This document shows, one piece after another, positions 46,030-55,650 of a stretch of 64,000 nt of DNA. The stretch covers positions 28,943 to 92,942 of the forward strand of contig JAGBIC010000002.1 of NCBI GenBank assembly GCA_017935185.1. The letters run 5' to 3'. A program made the position numbers and the translations under genes. Each line of letters opens with the position of its first letter. The first letter of the stretch is position 1. Source of the DNA: Alistipes sp. (GTDB lineage: Bacteria; Bacteroidota; Bacteroidia; Bacteroidales; Rikenellaceae). The notes below the pieces were generated by a model. The model saw nothing but the letters and a program-made list of their open reading frames with translations, had not been told where the DNA came from and ran no database searches.

Positions 46030-46908
46030 ATGTATATATCTGACATAAAAAATCTCCTTATTACGCTATGTACCACCCTACTGCTATTCGGGTGCAGTCG
46101 GCAACGCCTTGATGAGAAAGCCGATGTTATAGTGAGCATTCCTCCGCTTAAGTATATCATTGAGCAGATTACCGACAACAATCTAAAAGTGGCAATCCTC
46201 CTACCCTCTGGAGCCGGCCCTGAGACATACGAGCTCACCCCACGGCAATATATAGCACTAAATCAGGCCAAATTGGTATTTACCACGGGGCTTATTCCTT
46301 TTGAGCAGAGTATGGTTGGCGATATGGAAATCCCCGACAGAGTCATAAATTTGAGCAAGGGCATTGACCTTATTGAGGGAAGTTGCACACACGATCACGC
46401 TCATCACCACGATGGCCACCACCATGGCATCGACCCTCATATATGGACTTCGCCACGTGAACTTAAGATAATGGCTCGTAACGCCTACGACGCCATCATC
46501 CAAGAGTATCCCGACTCCACCCAATACAGCGCGGCATACAACAAACTGATGGAACGACTCTCGGAATTAGACCACGCCTGCCAGGCAATGTGTGCAGAGT
46601 CGTCTGCAAAAGCTTTTGTGATATACCACCCTGCGTTTAGTTACTTTGCACGAGCTTATGACATCGAACAAATAGCCATCGAGAACGAAGGCAAAGAGCC
46701 GTCGGTCAAGTATATTGCCAATATCATTGAGCGGGCCAGAGAAAAAAATGTTCGGGCTCTGCTTTTCCAAACCCAATATCCACGCTCTGTGGCGGAGGTT
46801 ATAGCCAAAGATATGGGCCTTAAGGCCTACGAAATTGATCCTCTGGCAGAGAATATTATTGAAAACATCTGCCACATTGCTCAAATAATCACCAATCAGC
46901 CACAATAG
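46030..46908 (+). CDS. znuA: Zinc ABC transporter substrate-binding lipoprotein
   Basis: Periplasmic metal-capturing protein of 292 residues (cluster A-I family). Lipobox LLLFGC, Cys18. The His-rich loop HDHAHHHDGHHHGID (about 120-134) followed by DPHIWTSP is the zinc-specific hallmark. Other ligand segments are IYHPAFSYFA and the C-terminal EIDPLAENI. It starts a unit with znuC 1 base later. Substrate zinc is inferred from the His-rich loop; manganese is less likely. Confidence 0.9.
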   Translation: MYISDIKNLLITLCTTLLLFGCSRQRLDEKADVIVSIPPLKYIIEQITDNNLKVAILLPSGAGPETYELTPRQYIALNQAKLVFTTGLIPFEQSMVGDMEIPDRVINLSKGIDLIEGSCTHDHAHHHDGHHHGIDPHIWTSPRELKIMARNAYDAIIQEYPDSTQYSAAYNKLMERLSELDHACQAMCAESSAKAFVIYHPAFSYFARAYDIEQIAIENEGKEPSVKYIANIIERAREKNVRALLFQTQYPRSVAEVIAKDMGLKAYEIDPLAENIIENICHIAQIITNQPQ

Positions 46909-46909
46909 T

Positions 46910-47692
46910 ATGGAGCAAAAACAGGTCATCGTATCGTTAAAGGATGTCGGGGTCAACTACGACGGATATACAGCTCTTGAGGGGGTGAATCTCGATATAT
47001 ATGCCGATGATTTTATTGGTATCATCGGCCCCAACGGTGGTGGAAAGAGTTCTCTTGTGAAAGCGATTATGGGTGCAACGCCTTATAGTGGCACCATCCA
47101 CATCGACCAGTCGCTACGACGCTCACATCATGCCCACATCGGCTATATGCCACAAGTCAGTCAATTCGACATGCGATTCCCTATATCTATCGAAGAGGTT
47201 GTTCTTTCGGGTCTACAAAGTAAAAAAGGTCTATCGGGACGTTATACCTCATCTGACAAAGAGCAGGCTATCACGCTGCTCAAGCTCATGAATATCGCCG
47301 ATTTGGCGCACCGTCCCATAGGAGAGGTCTCGGGTGGCGAGCTACAACGTGCCCTGCTGTGCCGAGCCATCATCTCGGAGCCGAAGTTGCTGATACTTGA
47401 CGAACCGACAAACTTTGTCGACAATCATTTCGAACACGAATTTTACGAGATGCTGCCCACTTTGAACAAAAAAATGGCGATACTGCTTGTATCACACGAT
47501 CTCGGGACAATCACCAGCGTGGTGAAAAGCATTGTGTGCGTCAATCGCCACGTTCATCGCCATGACTCCAACATTTTAACCGAGGAACAACTGCTAAACT
47601 ACGACTGTCCCATACAATTGGTGTCGCACGGTCATGTTCCTCACACCATACTGAAGCATCATCATAGGGATGGTTGCCGCAACCATGAATAA
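46910..47692 (+). CDS. znuC: Zinc ABC transporter ATP-binding protein
   Basis: ATPase of 260 residues. Walker A IGPNGGGKSS near 40, Q-loop MPQVSQFD, signature VSGGELQRALL near 138, Walker B LLILDEPTNFVD near 160, H-loop VSHD near 195. The His-rich tail (HGHVPHTILKHHHRDGCRNH) fits a metal transporter. No permease gene (znuB) follows; instead a carrier of the DAACS family starts 17 bases later. Confidence 0.9.
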   Translation: MEQKQVIVSLKDVGVNYDGYTALEGVNLDIYADDFIGIIGPNGGGKSSLVKAIMGATPYSGTIHIDQSLRRSHHAHIGYMPQVSQFDMRFPISIEEVVLSGLQSKKGLSGRYTSSDKEQAITLLKLMNIADLAHRPIGEVSGGELQRALLCRAIISEPKLLILDEPTNFVDNHFEHEFYEMLPTLNKKMAILLVSHDLGTITSVVKSIVCVNRHVHRHDSNILTEEQLLNYDCPIQLVSHGHVPHTILKHHHRDGCRNHE

Positions 47693-47709
47693 ACTTAAAG
47701 CACCGATAT

Positions 47710-48972
47710 ATGAGCAGAGTAAAACTCCCTTTCTACCTGCAAATAGTAGCAGGAATGGTCATTGGTATACTTATCGGTTTTATCGGCATATGGCTCAACG
47801 CAGAGACTTTTGTCACTAATTGGATAGAACCGTTCGGCAAGCTGTTTATCAAGGCTCTTGTGTTGATAGCAGTACCATTGGTCTTCATCACGTTAATCAA
47901 AGGCATCACCGACCTAAAAGGCACTGCCACCCTCTCACGCCTCGGAGGAAAAACGATAGCCATATATCTGGCAACCACCATATTCGCCGTTCTTGTAGGA
48001 CTTACCACTGCCCTATTACTACGCCCTGGCGACTTGGTGAGTGACGAACTTGTTGAGGTGGTGAGCGAGAAATATGCCGACAAAGCGCACGATATCGAAA
48101 TCAAGCAAATTGACAACTCGGGCAATGGGCCTCTGGGCTTTCTCAACGAGATTATCCCCACCAATATCTTTCAGGCACTAACCGACAACAGCAAAATGCT
48201 GCAAATCATATTTTTTGCCATACTGTTCGGCATTGCAGTGTTATCGATTCCCGACACAAAGCGATTGGCTCTGACAAATGTTATTGATGCGTTAAATGAT
48301 GCTATTATGAATCTTGTCGGCTATGTCATACGATGCGCCCCGATAGGCGTTACAGCTCTGATGGCTGGCGTTGTTATCGACTTTAATGGCGATGCGACAA
48401 TCTTTGCCGCTCTGGGAGCTTATGCAGCCAACGTTATTATAGGCCTTTTCTTCCTGCTATTGGTCTTCTATCCACTATTGGCTCGACTATTTGGAGGAAT
48501 AAGGTTAGGGAAATTCTTTCGTAGCGTTTATCCTTTACAACTCTTTGCTTTCACCACCAGCAGCAGCGCCGCCACCCTGCCTGTAACATTCTCCACAGCA
48601 CGACAAAAATTGGGAGTATCCGATGAAGTATCGTCGTTTGTTCTACCGATAGGCACTACAATAAATATGGATGGAACATCATGTTATCAAACCATTGCCA
48701 CCGTATTCATTGCACAGGCTTTGGGCATCGAACTTACTGTGTTTCAACTCCTGACAATTATATTCATGACCACCCTATCGAGCATTGGCACTCCCGCAAT
48801 CCCGGGTGGCAGTTATGTTATTTTGGCTATGGTGTTGACATCAGTGGGCATACCGGCCGAGAGTCTTGCACTAATTATCGGCATTGACCGACCATTGGAT
48901 ATGTTGCGCACATCGGTGAATGTTACGGGTGATGTTACCGTGGCTGCCATGATAGAGAAGTCATCACATTAG
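47710..48972 (+). CDS. Dicarboxylate/amino acid:cation symporter
   Basis: Sodium- or proton-coupled carrier of the DAACS (GltP/DctA) family, 420 residues with about eight membrane segments. Family motifs: TTSSSAATLPVTF (serine-rich re-entrant loop), TINMDGTS (NMDGT) and IGIDRPLDMLRTSVNVTGD. Likely substrates are glutamate, aspartate or C4-dicarboxylates. It lies 17 bases behind znuC, so it is expressed with the zinc genes if no internal promoter exists. Confidence 0.92.
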   Translation: MSRVKLPFYLQIVAGMVIGILIGFIGIWLNAETFVTNWIEPFGKLFIKALVLIAVPLVFITLIKGITDLKGTATLSRLGGKTIAIYLATTIFAVLVGLTTALLLRPGDLVSDELVEVVSEKYADKAHDIEIKQIDNSGNGPLGFLNEIIPTNIFQALTDNSKMLQIIFFAILFGIAVLSIPDTKRLALTNVIDALNDAIMNLVGYVIRCAPIGVTALMAGVVIDFNGDATIFAALGAYAANVIIGLFFLLLVFYPLLARLFGGIRLGKFFRSVYPLQLFAFTTSSSAATLPVTFSTARQKLGVSDEVSSFVLPIGTTINMDGTSCYQTIATVFIAQALGIELTVFQLLTIIFMTTLSSIGTPAIPGGSYVILAMVLTSVGIPAESLALIIGIDRPLDMLRTSVNVTGDVTVAAMIEKSSH

Positions 48973-48989
48973 TCATCCCCGAAGCACAA

Positions 48990-49033
48990 AAAAAGCAGAA
49001 GCCTTATACTTTTAAGACTTCTGCTTAATTTTT
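48990..49033. terminator. Bidirectional intrinsic terminator
   Basis: AAGCAGAAG / CTTCTGCTT with an inner CTTA/TAAG stem. A-run on the left and T-run on the right serve both strands. Confidence 0.85.
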
Positions 49034-49046
49034 TCTTACAGCTCGA

Positions 49047-49334
49047 TTATTTTGCCTCATTGAGAGCGCTCAACTCCTCGAACAAGCCACCAAAAGAGGC
49101 CTCCATATCGCGACGGAAAGCTGCATAATACTTGCGGACAAGCGATGCATTGTGAGGCTCGGTAGGATTCATAGCCTTTGCATAAAGAGCATTACGCAAA
49201 GCAACCGCCTTCTCCATCAAAGCCACAACAGCCTCCTCCTTTGAAGGCTGAAAATATATAGCCATCTCACAATCAAATACGAAACCCTCAAGACGATAGT
49301 CGATCTCCTTCTTAAGAACTCTTAAATTTGCCAT
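49047..49334 (-). CDS. Small conserved protein of unknown function
   Basis: A 95-residue helical, soluble protein without signal peptide (MANLRVLKKEIDYRLEGFVF). It reads like a conserved cytoplasmic protein of Bacteroidales but I cannot name the family. It is the downstream-most gene of the minus-strand series beginning with recQ, separated by 91 bases from the OmpA-like gene, so it may have its own promoter. Confidence 0.75.
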   Translation of the reverse strand: MANLRVLKKEIDYRLEGFVFDCEMAIYFQPSKEEAVVALMEKAVALRNALYAKAMNPTEPHNASLVRKYYAAFRRDMEASFGGLFEELSALNEAK

Positions 49335-49425
49335 AGTTAAAGTCGTTTATATTGTTATACTTGGCACAAATATACTTAAAACTAACGACTTTTGCAAATA
49401 TAAACTATTTATTCGCTCTTTGCGA

Positions 49426-50232
49426 CTAATGGTTTCTCCTGCCGTCCCTCATATCTACAATTATTCCTATAATCTCGTCCTCCACAACAGCCCCATCGCA
49501 ACAACATTTCTGCGTTGCCACAACTGGCTCGGGATCCATAGCAGGTTTCTCGATAAGAGTTCGCACCTCGACATAGGTGTCGGTATTATAATATACCGTC
49601 ATGTCGACACGACGCATCGCCGGCAAAATTTGTGTGCGAAAAACACTCCACACCTGTGGCATCGCCTTCAATTTCTGCTCCTTCTGCGACTCGTTCATAG
49701 CCGAATTAAGCACCGTCAGCGCCCCACTTTTATCGCTGATGGACGAACTTTCCACTGCCGCAATACAATCGTTCCACTGCTCAACATCCGATATAACATC
49801 AACTTTATACTGCGCCGCCAGCGCAAAACGTGAATCAAGCCAATCTTTGAACTTTTGCGCCCTGCTCATGGCCAAAACCTTATTACTCTGTGCATTACCA
49901 TCGGGAGAAGCATATCCCGTAATTGTTATATATTGAATATGTTTTGTTGTATCGCTCTTCAGGGCTGCCATTATTTTATCAATATCTGCAATTTCCGCCG
50001 CATTTCCTGCCGTCAGATCCGACAGTTTCGATGCCGAGACACTATAATGAATATCATATTTAGCCTCGCTATCGTTGCGCATCATCTTATAACGACGCAC
50101 AAGGTAATTTCCATCTACCCACTCGGATATCAAAACCTTTTCATCAGGCTGATTCGGCTTGTTGCTTTGACTCTGCGCCGACACACAAACCACCATCGGC
50201 AACATTGTTAAAAATAGAAAAAATCTTTTCAT
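49426..50232 (-). CDS. Exported OmpA-like protein
   Basis: A 268-residue exported protein with signal peptide MKRFFLFLTMLPMVVCVSAQ. The central segment IQYITITGYASPDGNAQSNKVLAMSRAQKF follows the peptidoglycan-binding OmpA pattern (TGYAD..GN..N..LSxxRAxxV). No N-terminal beta-barrel is apparent in this length, so it would sit in the periplasm or be outer-membrane-attached by other means. An unusual CCC run is near the C-terminus (QKCCCDGAV). Function unknown. Confidence 0.7.
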   Translation of the reverse strand: MKRFFLFLTMLPMVVCVSAQSQSNKPNQPDEKVLISEWVDGNYLVRRYKMMRNDSEAKYDIHYSVSASKLSDLTAGNAAEIADIDKIMAALKSDTTKHIQYITITGYASPDGNAQSNKVLAMSRAQKFKDWLDSRFALAAQYKVDVISDVEQWNDCIAAVESSSISDKSGALTVLNSAMNESQKEQKLKAMPQVWSVFRTQILPAMRRVDMTVYYNTDTYVEVRTLIEKPAMDPEPVVATQKCCCDGAVVEDEIIGIIVDMRDGRRNH

Positions 50233-50295
50233 GTGTAGAATCTTTTAGTTAAACACCCTACCCAAAGCAACAATCACACCAATGAGCATACCCCA

Positions 50296-50325
50296 CAAAA
50301 AAACGTGCCGAAATTTCGACACGTT
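50296..50325 (-). terminator. Intrinsic terminator of rsmA
   Basis: AACGTGTCGAAA / TTTCGGCACGTT on the minus strand (one mismatch), followed by a T-run, 22 bases past the rsmA stop. Confidence 0.85.
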
Positions 50326-50347
50326 CACAACATATATCCAACATCAA

Positions 50348-51136
50348 CTACGCTCTATTCTGGGCAACCCAATTGGTCAGCTCAACAAAATCGGCAACCG
50401 ACAATTGTTCTGCACGCTGCGTAAAAAAACGATGTTCCGCTCCACCAAAATCCCCAAATACCGAGCGCAGTGAATTGCGAATCATCTTTCGACGCTGATT
50501 GAACGAGGCCTTAACAACCTTAACAAACAACTGCTCATCACAACCCAGCCCCACCGTAGCATTACGGCGCAGACGCACCACAGCCGACTTCACCTTTGGT
50601 GGCGGATTAAAGACCTTTTCGCCAACAGTAAACAGATACTCAATATCATACCATGCCTGCAACAGCACACTCAAAATTCCATACTCACGAGAACCCGGAG
50701 GTTCGGCCATACGCACTGCCACCTCGCGTTGTATCATGCCAACACACTCGGGAATCATATCGCGATTCTCTATTATCTTAAAGAAGATTTGCGACGATAT
50801 ATTGTAGGGAAAATTTCCTATTACCCGCAACTCTCCCGAGAACTTCTCACGCAAATTCATCTTCAAAAAATCGCCCTCGATAAGCCGTGACGCGAAATCG
50901 GGATAATGTTCATGAAGATACTCCACACTCTCACCGTCAATCTCAACACCATAAGTGGTTATATCATCACGCTGCAACAGAAATTGCGTAAGCACACCCA
51001 TGCCGCATCCCACCTCCAGCACCTGTGATGGAGCGTCAGGCGTTCCACCTGAAAGCGAATAACATATCTTACGGGCTATGTTAAGATCGGTCAAAAAATG
51101 CTGACCCAGAGTTTTTTTGGCTCTTACCTGATTCAT
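50348..51136 (-). CDS. rsmA: 16S rRNA dimethyladenosine transferase
   Basis: Dimethylates two adjacent adenines in helix 45 of 16S rRNA (KsgA). The start at 51136 (MNQVRAKKTLGQHFL) was preferred to one 8 codons upstream because the LGQHFL box lies close to the N-terminus in the family. SAM motif EVGCGMGVLTQ and catalytic GNFPYNIS are intact; 262 residues. Confidence 0.95.
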   Translation of the reverse strand: MNQVRAKKTLGQHFLTDLNIARKICYSLSGGTPDAPSQVLEVGCGMGVLTQFLLQRDDITTYGVEIDGESVEYLHEHYPDFASRLIEGDFLKMNLREKFSGELRVIGNFPYNISSQIFFKIIENRDMIPECVGMIQREVAVRMAEPPGSREYGILSVLLQAWYDIEYLFTVGEKVFNPPPKVKSAVVRLRRNATVGLGCDEQLFVKVVKASFNQRRKMIRNSLRSVFGDFGGAEHRFFTQRAEQLSVADFVELTNWVAQNRA

Positions 51137-51211
51137 ATGCTTAATATTATCGAAAATCATCGCATATTGCTATGCGATGATCGATATAATATTCTTATTT
51201 ATAACTTTATA

Positions 51212-53404
51212 TTAGTTTCCTACCTCACACAAGAACTTAATACGCACCAAACGTATCTCCTCCTCGGTGTAATCCGAGCCCAGCTCCTCAATGGCTGCAT
51301 CCAAAGAGTCACTCTCGGCATCCTCCTTGAAATATAGATAGATGTCCTCGGCCTTATCCTCGTCCATATACTGCTCAATGAAGTAAGATATATCGAGTTT
51401 TGTTCCCGAATTTACAATACCCTCTATATCGGTCAGCAACTCGTCAAAATCGAGATTTTTGGCTCGCGCAATATCCTCAAAATTGAGCTTTCTGTCGATA
51501 GATTGAATGATAAATATCTTATTTCCCGACTTGTTGGCAACCGACTTGACAACCATATCCTGAGGACGGATTATATCCTTCTCCTCAACATAAGCCTTGA
51601 TGAGTTTGATGAACTCCTCACCAAATTTCTTTGCCTTACCGGCTCCAACTCCGGTGATATTCTGCATCTCCTCAATGGTTATGGGGTATTGAATGGCCAT
51701 ATCCTCCAACGAGGGATCTTGGAATATCACAAACGGTGGCAAATCATTCTTCTTGGCAACCTTCTTACGCAAGTCCTTAAGCATGGCAAACAACTCCTCA
51801 TCAGCTGCGCCACCCTTGCCGGAATGAGCTGCTACAACCTCGTCATCCTTCTCTTCCTCTTCGTAATTATGGTCGAGTGTTATGGTGACAGGTTTGGGAT
51901 TTGCAATATATTTAAGACCCTTTTCGTTTATCGAAATAAGACCGTAATTTTCGATACTCTTATCGATAAGACCCATTATAAGTCCCTGACGCACAATAGC
52001 TCCCCAGAACTTGGCATCGTGATCGGCACCCTCACCGAACCACTTTAACTTATTATGGCTGTAACTCTTTACCAATGCAGTGGTTCTACCTGTAAGCACA
52101 GCCTCCAGATGGTCGGTCTTAAATTTATCACCAATTGCCTCAAGTGTCTGCAATGCCAATTTCATCTCATTCTGCGCCTGCACCTTCGGTCGGGGATTCA
52201 CACAGTTGTCGCAGCATCCACAATTTGCCTCACCATACTCTTCACCAAAATAGTGCAACAGCGTCTTTCGGCGGCACATCGAGCTCTCGGCATACGACAC
52301 CGTCTCCAGCAGCAACAGCTTACCAATCTCCTGCTCGGCGACCGGCTTACCCTGCATAAACTTCTCGAGCTTCTGGATATCTTTATAGCTATAGAATGTA
52401 AGGCAGTGACCCTCGCCACCATCTCGACCGGCACGACCGGTTTCCTGATAGTATCCCTCCAACGACTTGGGAATATCGTAATGAATCACATAGCGCACAT
52501 CAGGCTTATCGATACCCATTCCAAAGGCTATCGTGGCCACAATGACATCCACACGCTCCATCAAGAAATCATCCTGATTATTGGCTCGAGTCTGCGCATC
52601 CATACCGGCATGATATGCCAACGCCTTTATGCCATTGGCCATCAGCAGTTCGGCAAGCTCCTCCACCTTCTTACGGCTCAAGCAATATATAATACCGCTC
52701 TTGTCGGGCTTTTGCTTAATGAATCGTATAATATCACGCTCTGCGTTATGTTTTGGCCTAATCTCGTAGAATAGATTGGAACGATTAAACGACGACTTAA
52801 ACACCACAGCATCACTCATACCCAGATTTTTCTGGATATCCATCTGAACCTTTGGAGTTGCGGTTGCAGTAAGGGCAATCAAAGGTGCTTGACCAATATC
52901 GTTGATTATAGGTCGTATACGCCGATACTCTGGACGGAAATCATGACCCCACTCCGAAATACAATGCGCCTCGTCAATGGCGTAGAATGATATTTTTATC
53001 TTGCGCAGAAATGCAACATTATCCTCCTTGGTGAGTGATTCAGGTGCAAAATAGAGCAATTTCGTCTTACCGGCCAGCACATCATTACGCACCTGATTAA
53101 CAGCAGTCTTATTGAGTGATGAATTCAAGAAATGAGCAATGCCCGAATCGGTAGAGAATGTTCGCATCGCATCCACCTGATTCTTCATAAGAGCAATCAG
53201 CGGCGATATAATAATCGCAACTCCATCCATCAACAACGCGGGCAGCTGATAACACAATGACTTACCGCCACCTGTCGGCATCAACACAAATGTATCGCGA
53301 CCTGCCAACAAATTACGGATAACAGCCTCCTGATTTCCCTTGAAAGAGGTAAACCCGAAATATTCCTTAAGTTTGTCGTGTAAAAGAGTGCTTTCTTGTT
53401 CCAT
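51212..53404 (-). CDS. recQ: ATP-dependent DNA helicase RecQ
   Basis: Unwinds DNA 3' to 5' in recombination and fork repair. The 730 residues have helicase motifs (KGNQEAVIRN, PTGGGKSLCYQ, IDEAHCISEWGHDFRP, ALTATATP, QETGRAGRDG), the zinc cluster CRRKTLLHYFG with CGCCDNC near 382, the winged RQC domain, and a C-terminal HRDC domain (LPPFVIFQDPSLEDMA). It is about 120 residues longer than E. coli RecQ at the acidic C-terminal end. Promoter overlaps the lptB promoter region. Confidence 0.96.
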   Translation of the reverse strand: MEQESTLLHDKLKEYFGFTSFKGNQEAVIRNLLAGRDTFVLMPTGGGKSLCYQLPALLMDGVAIIISPLIALMKNQVDAMRTFSTDSGIAHFLNSSLNKTAVNQVRNDVLAGKTKLLYFAPESLTKEDNVAFLRKIKISFYAIDEAHCISEWGHDFRPEYRRIRPIINDIGQAPLIALTATATPKVQMDIQKNLGMSDAVVFKSSFNRSNLFYEIRPKHNAERDIIRFIKQKPDKSGIIYCLSRKKVEELAELLMANGIKALAYHAGMDAQTRANNQDDFLMERVDVIVATIAFGMGIDKPDVRYVIHYDIPKSLEGYYQETGRAGRDGGEGHCLTFYSYKDIQKLEKFMQGKPVAEQEIGKLLLLETVSYAESSMCRRKTLLHYFGEEYGEANCGCCDNCVNPRPKVQAQNEMKLALQTLEAIGDKFKTDHLEAVLTGRTTALVKSYSHNKLKWFGEGADHDAKFWGAIVRQGLIMGLIDKSIENYGLISINEKGLKYIANPKPVTITLDHNYEEEEKDDEVVAAHSGKGGAADEELFAMLKDLRKKVAKKNDLPPFVIFQDPSLEDMAIQYPITIEEMQNITGVGAGKAKKFGEEFIKLIKAYVEEKDIIRPQDMVVKSVANKSGNKIFIIQSIDRKLNFEDIARAKNLDFDELLTDIEGIVNSGTKLDISYFIEQYMDEDKAEDIYLYFKEDAESDSLDAAIEELGSDYTEEEIRLVRIKFLCEVGN

Positions 53405-53463
53405 TATGTCTCTATAGTATCAATAAGGTCGCAACAATAGCTGCAAATCGTTATTTTCTCATT

Positions 53464-53471
53464 CAAAGATA
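53464..53471 (-). promoter_or_regulatory. -7 element of recQ
   Basis: TATCTTTG on the minus strand, 60 bases before the recQ start. The -33 element is not clear. Confidence 0.5.
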
Positions 53472-53493
53472 AAACTTTTTTTGGAAAAAATAA

Positions 53494-53501
53494 TAACTTT
53501 G
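53494..53501 (+). promoter_or_regulatory. -7 element of the lptB-aroA unit
   Basis: TAACTTTG, 18 bases before the lptB start and 22 bases from the divergent recQ -7 box. Confidence 0.5.
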
Positions 53502-53519
53502 TAAAAAATTTCAACGATT

Positions 53520-54389
53520 ATGCGTCTATTCACTAGCGAGCTGGTTAAAAAATATAAATCACGTACGGTGGTAAACCACGTTTCCATCGATGTAAGACAG
53601 GGTGAAATCGTGGGATTATTGGGCCCCAACGGCGCTGGAAAGACCACTACCTTTTATATGATAGTGGGTCTTATCAAGCCTAACGAGGGTCAGATTTTCC
53701 TCGAAAATGACGAAGGCATTGTCACCGAGCTAACCGACATGCCCGTCTATCGACGCGCCCAGATGGGTGTGGGTTATTTGGCGCAGGAGGCTTCGGTATT
53801 CCGCCGTTTGAGCGTTGAGGACAACATACGTGCCGTACTTGAGATGACCAACTACAGCAAGGAATATCAGCGCGACAGAGTCGAGGCTCTCATTGAAGAG
53901 TTCCGTCTGCAAAAGGTAAGAAAGAGTTTGGGTATACAGCTCTCGGGTGGCGAGCGTCGTCGTACCGAGATTGCTCGCGCCGTGGCCATAAACCCTGCAT
54001 TTATCCTGCTTGACGAGCCGTTTGCCGGCGTAGACCCTATTGCCGTTGAAGATATTCAAAGTATCGTCGCAACACTTAAGAACAAGAATATCGGAGTAAT
54101 CATTACCGACCATAATGTTGACGAGACATTGGAGATTACCGACCGCACCTATCTGCTCTACGAGGGCAAAATCCTTAAAATCGGTACTGCCGAGGATTTG
54201 GCTAACGACGAGATGGTTCGCAAGGTATATTTAGGCAAGAACTTTGAGTTGCGTCGTCGCCCGAGTGCCGCCATGGAGCGTCTTCGAGAGGAGATGTCTG
54301 CCGCAGGCGATTCAGTTTCTGATTCAGTTTCTGACAACACCTCGCTCGACCTGGTCGGCAACAATAACACAGAAGATAATCAACAATAA
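53520..54389 (+). CDS. lptB: LPS export ABC transporter ATPase LptB
   Basis: ATPase powering LPS extraction with LptFG. Walker [11 protein letters not shown] near 38, Q-loop LAQEASVF, signature [14 protein letters not shown] near 142, Walker [14 protein letters not shown], and the H-loop TDHN. The core matches LptB at 240 residues; about 45 extra residues at the C-terminus are Ser/Asp/Asn-rich and carry an exact 12-base tandem duplication (54309-54332). The matching permease is at the start of the window. Confidence 0.93.
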   Translation: MRLFTSELVKKYKSRTVVNHVSIDVRQGEIVGLLGPNGAGKTTTFYMIVGLIKPNEGQIFLENDEGIVTELTDMPVYRRAQMGVGYLAQEASVFRRLSVEDNIRAVLEMTNYSKEYQRDRVEALIEEFRLQKVRKSLGIQLSGGERRRTEIARAVAINPAFILLDEPFAGVDPIAVEDIQSIVATLKNKNIGVIITDHNVDETLEITDRTYLLYEGKILKIGTAEDLANDEMVRKVYLGKNFELRRRPSAAMERLREEMSAAGDSVSDSVSDNTSLDLVGNNNTEDNQQ

Positions 54390-54396
54390 CCCATAT

Positions 54397-55650
54397 ATGG
54401 ATAAAACCATCAGCTTGGGGAGCGTCAAAGGCATTATCACTCCGCCAAGTTCAAAGAGTTACGCACAGCGTGCCATAGCCCTTGCCCTAATGGCAAAGGG
54501 GCGCACGACTCTGCGAAACATCGAATTTTGCAAGGACACCCGCTCTGCACTATCGTGCATCGAGGCGTTAGGTGCAAAAGTCACATTTGTAGACGATAGC
54601 ACAATTGTTATAGATGGCGGGCTAAACCCTATCAGCGACACACTCTTTGTTGGTGAATCGGGTCTGGCAACACGCCTTTTCACCCCTATCGCATCACTCA
54701 ACACCACCCCTATTTGCATCAAAGGCGAGGGCACACTACTTTACCGCCCCATGGAGATGATGATTGAGCCTTTGCGCCAACTCGGCGTTACAATACGCGA
54801 TGGAGGCGGTTTCCTCCCCATCGAGGTACAAGGGCCCATTCATGGTGGCGAGGTTGAGGTGGATGGCAGCGTCTCCTCTCAATTTATCACAGGACTGCTT
54901 TTGGCTCTGCCGCTTGCACAGGAGGATACCGTATTACATGTATCAAGCCCTGTATCAACACCATACATCGATATGACTATCGACACCGCAGCGCGTTTCG
55001 GAGTTGACATAATGCACAATACCGATGACTACACCGAATTTTTCATCAAGGGCAATCAGGCGTACACCCCTGCCGACATAGCCATCGAGGGCGACTGGAG
55101 CGGAGCCTCCACCATATTGGTTGCCGGCGCAATTGCCGGTGAAGTTACGGTGAGGAATATATCTACGCTTTCAAAGCAGGCAGACACAGCCATTTGTCGT
55201 GCATTAGAGCGTGCCGGAGCAGGGATAATCATCGAGCACGACTCTATAACGGTCTCAAAACGCGATTTGCAAGCATTTGAATTTGACGCTACCAACTGTC
55301 CCGACCTCTTCCCTGCCCTTGCTGCACTTGCCGCTGCTGCCGAAGGTGTAAGCATTATCAGAGGCACAGAACGCCTTCGCCACAAGGAGAGCGACAGAGC
55401 CGAGACCATCCGCCATGAATATGAGAAACTTGGTATCAAGGTAGATATCAGCGAAAAGGATATCATGAAAATCGAGGGCGGCAAAATTATGCCCGCCACA
55501 ACTTTCAGCCATAACGATCACCGTATTGCCATGTCGTTAGCTGTATCGGCATTACGTTGCGACGGTGAGGTGACAATTGAAAATGCAGAATGTGTGGAGA
55601 AGAGCTACCCCACATTCTTTGAGGATTTGAATTCAATAATTATACAATAA
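54397..55650 (+). CDS. aroA: 3-phosphoshikimate 1-carboxyvinyltransferase
   Basis: EPSP synthase, sixth step of the shikimate pathway. ATG at 54397 (MDKTISLGSVKG) follows the lptB stop by 7 bases; frames upstream overlap lptB. Substrate-binding segments: PPSSKSYAQRAIALAL near 15-30, GESGLATRLFTPIA, and the RLRHKESDRAETI box near 332. 417 residues. It overlaps aroC by one base. Confidence 0.95.
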   Translation: MDKTISLGSVKGIITPPSSKSYAQRAIALALMAKGRTTLRNIEFCKDTRSALSCIEALGAKVTFVDDSTIVIDGGLNPISDTLFVGESGLATRLFTPIASLNTTPICIKGEGTLLYRPMEMMIEPLRQLGVTIRDGGGFLPIEVQGPIHGGEVEVDGSVSSQFITGLLLALPLAQEDTVLHVSSPVSTPYIDMTIDTAARFGVDIMHNTDDYTEFFIKGNQAYTPADIAIEGDWSGASTILVAGAIAGEVTVRNISTLSKQADTAICRALERAGAGIIIEHDSITVSKRDLQAFEFDATNCPDLFPALAALAAAAEGVSIIRGTERLRHKESDRAETIRHEYEKLGIKVDISEKDIMKIEGGKIMPATTFSHNDHRIAMSLAVSALRCDGEVTIENAECVEKSYPTFFEDLNSIIIQ

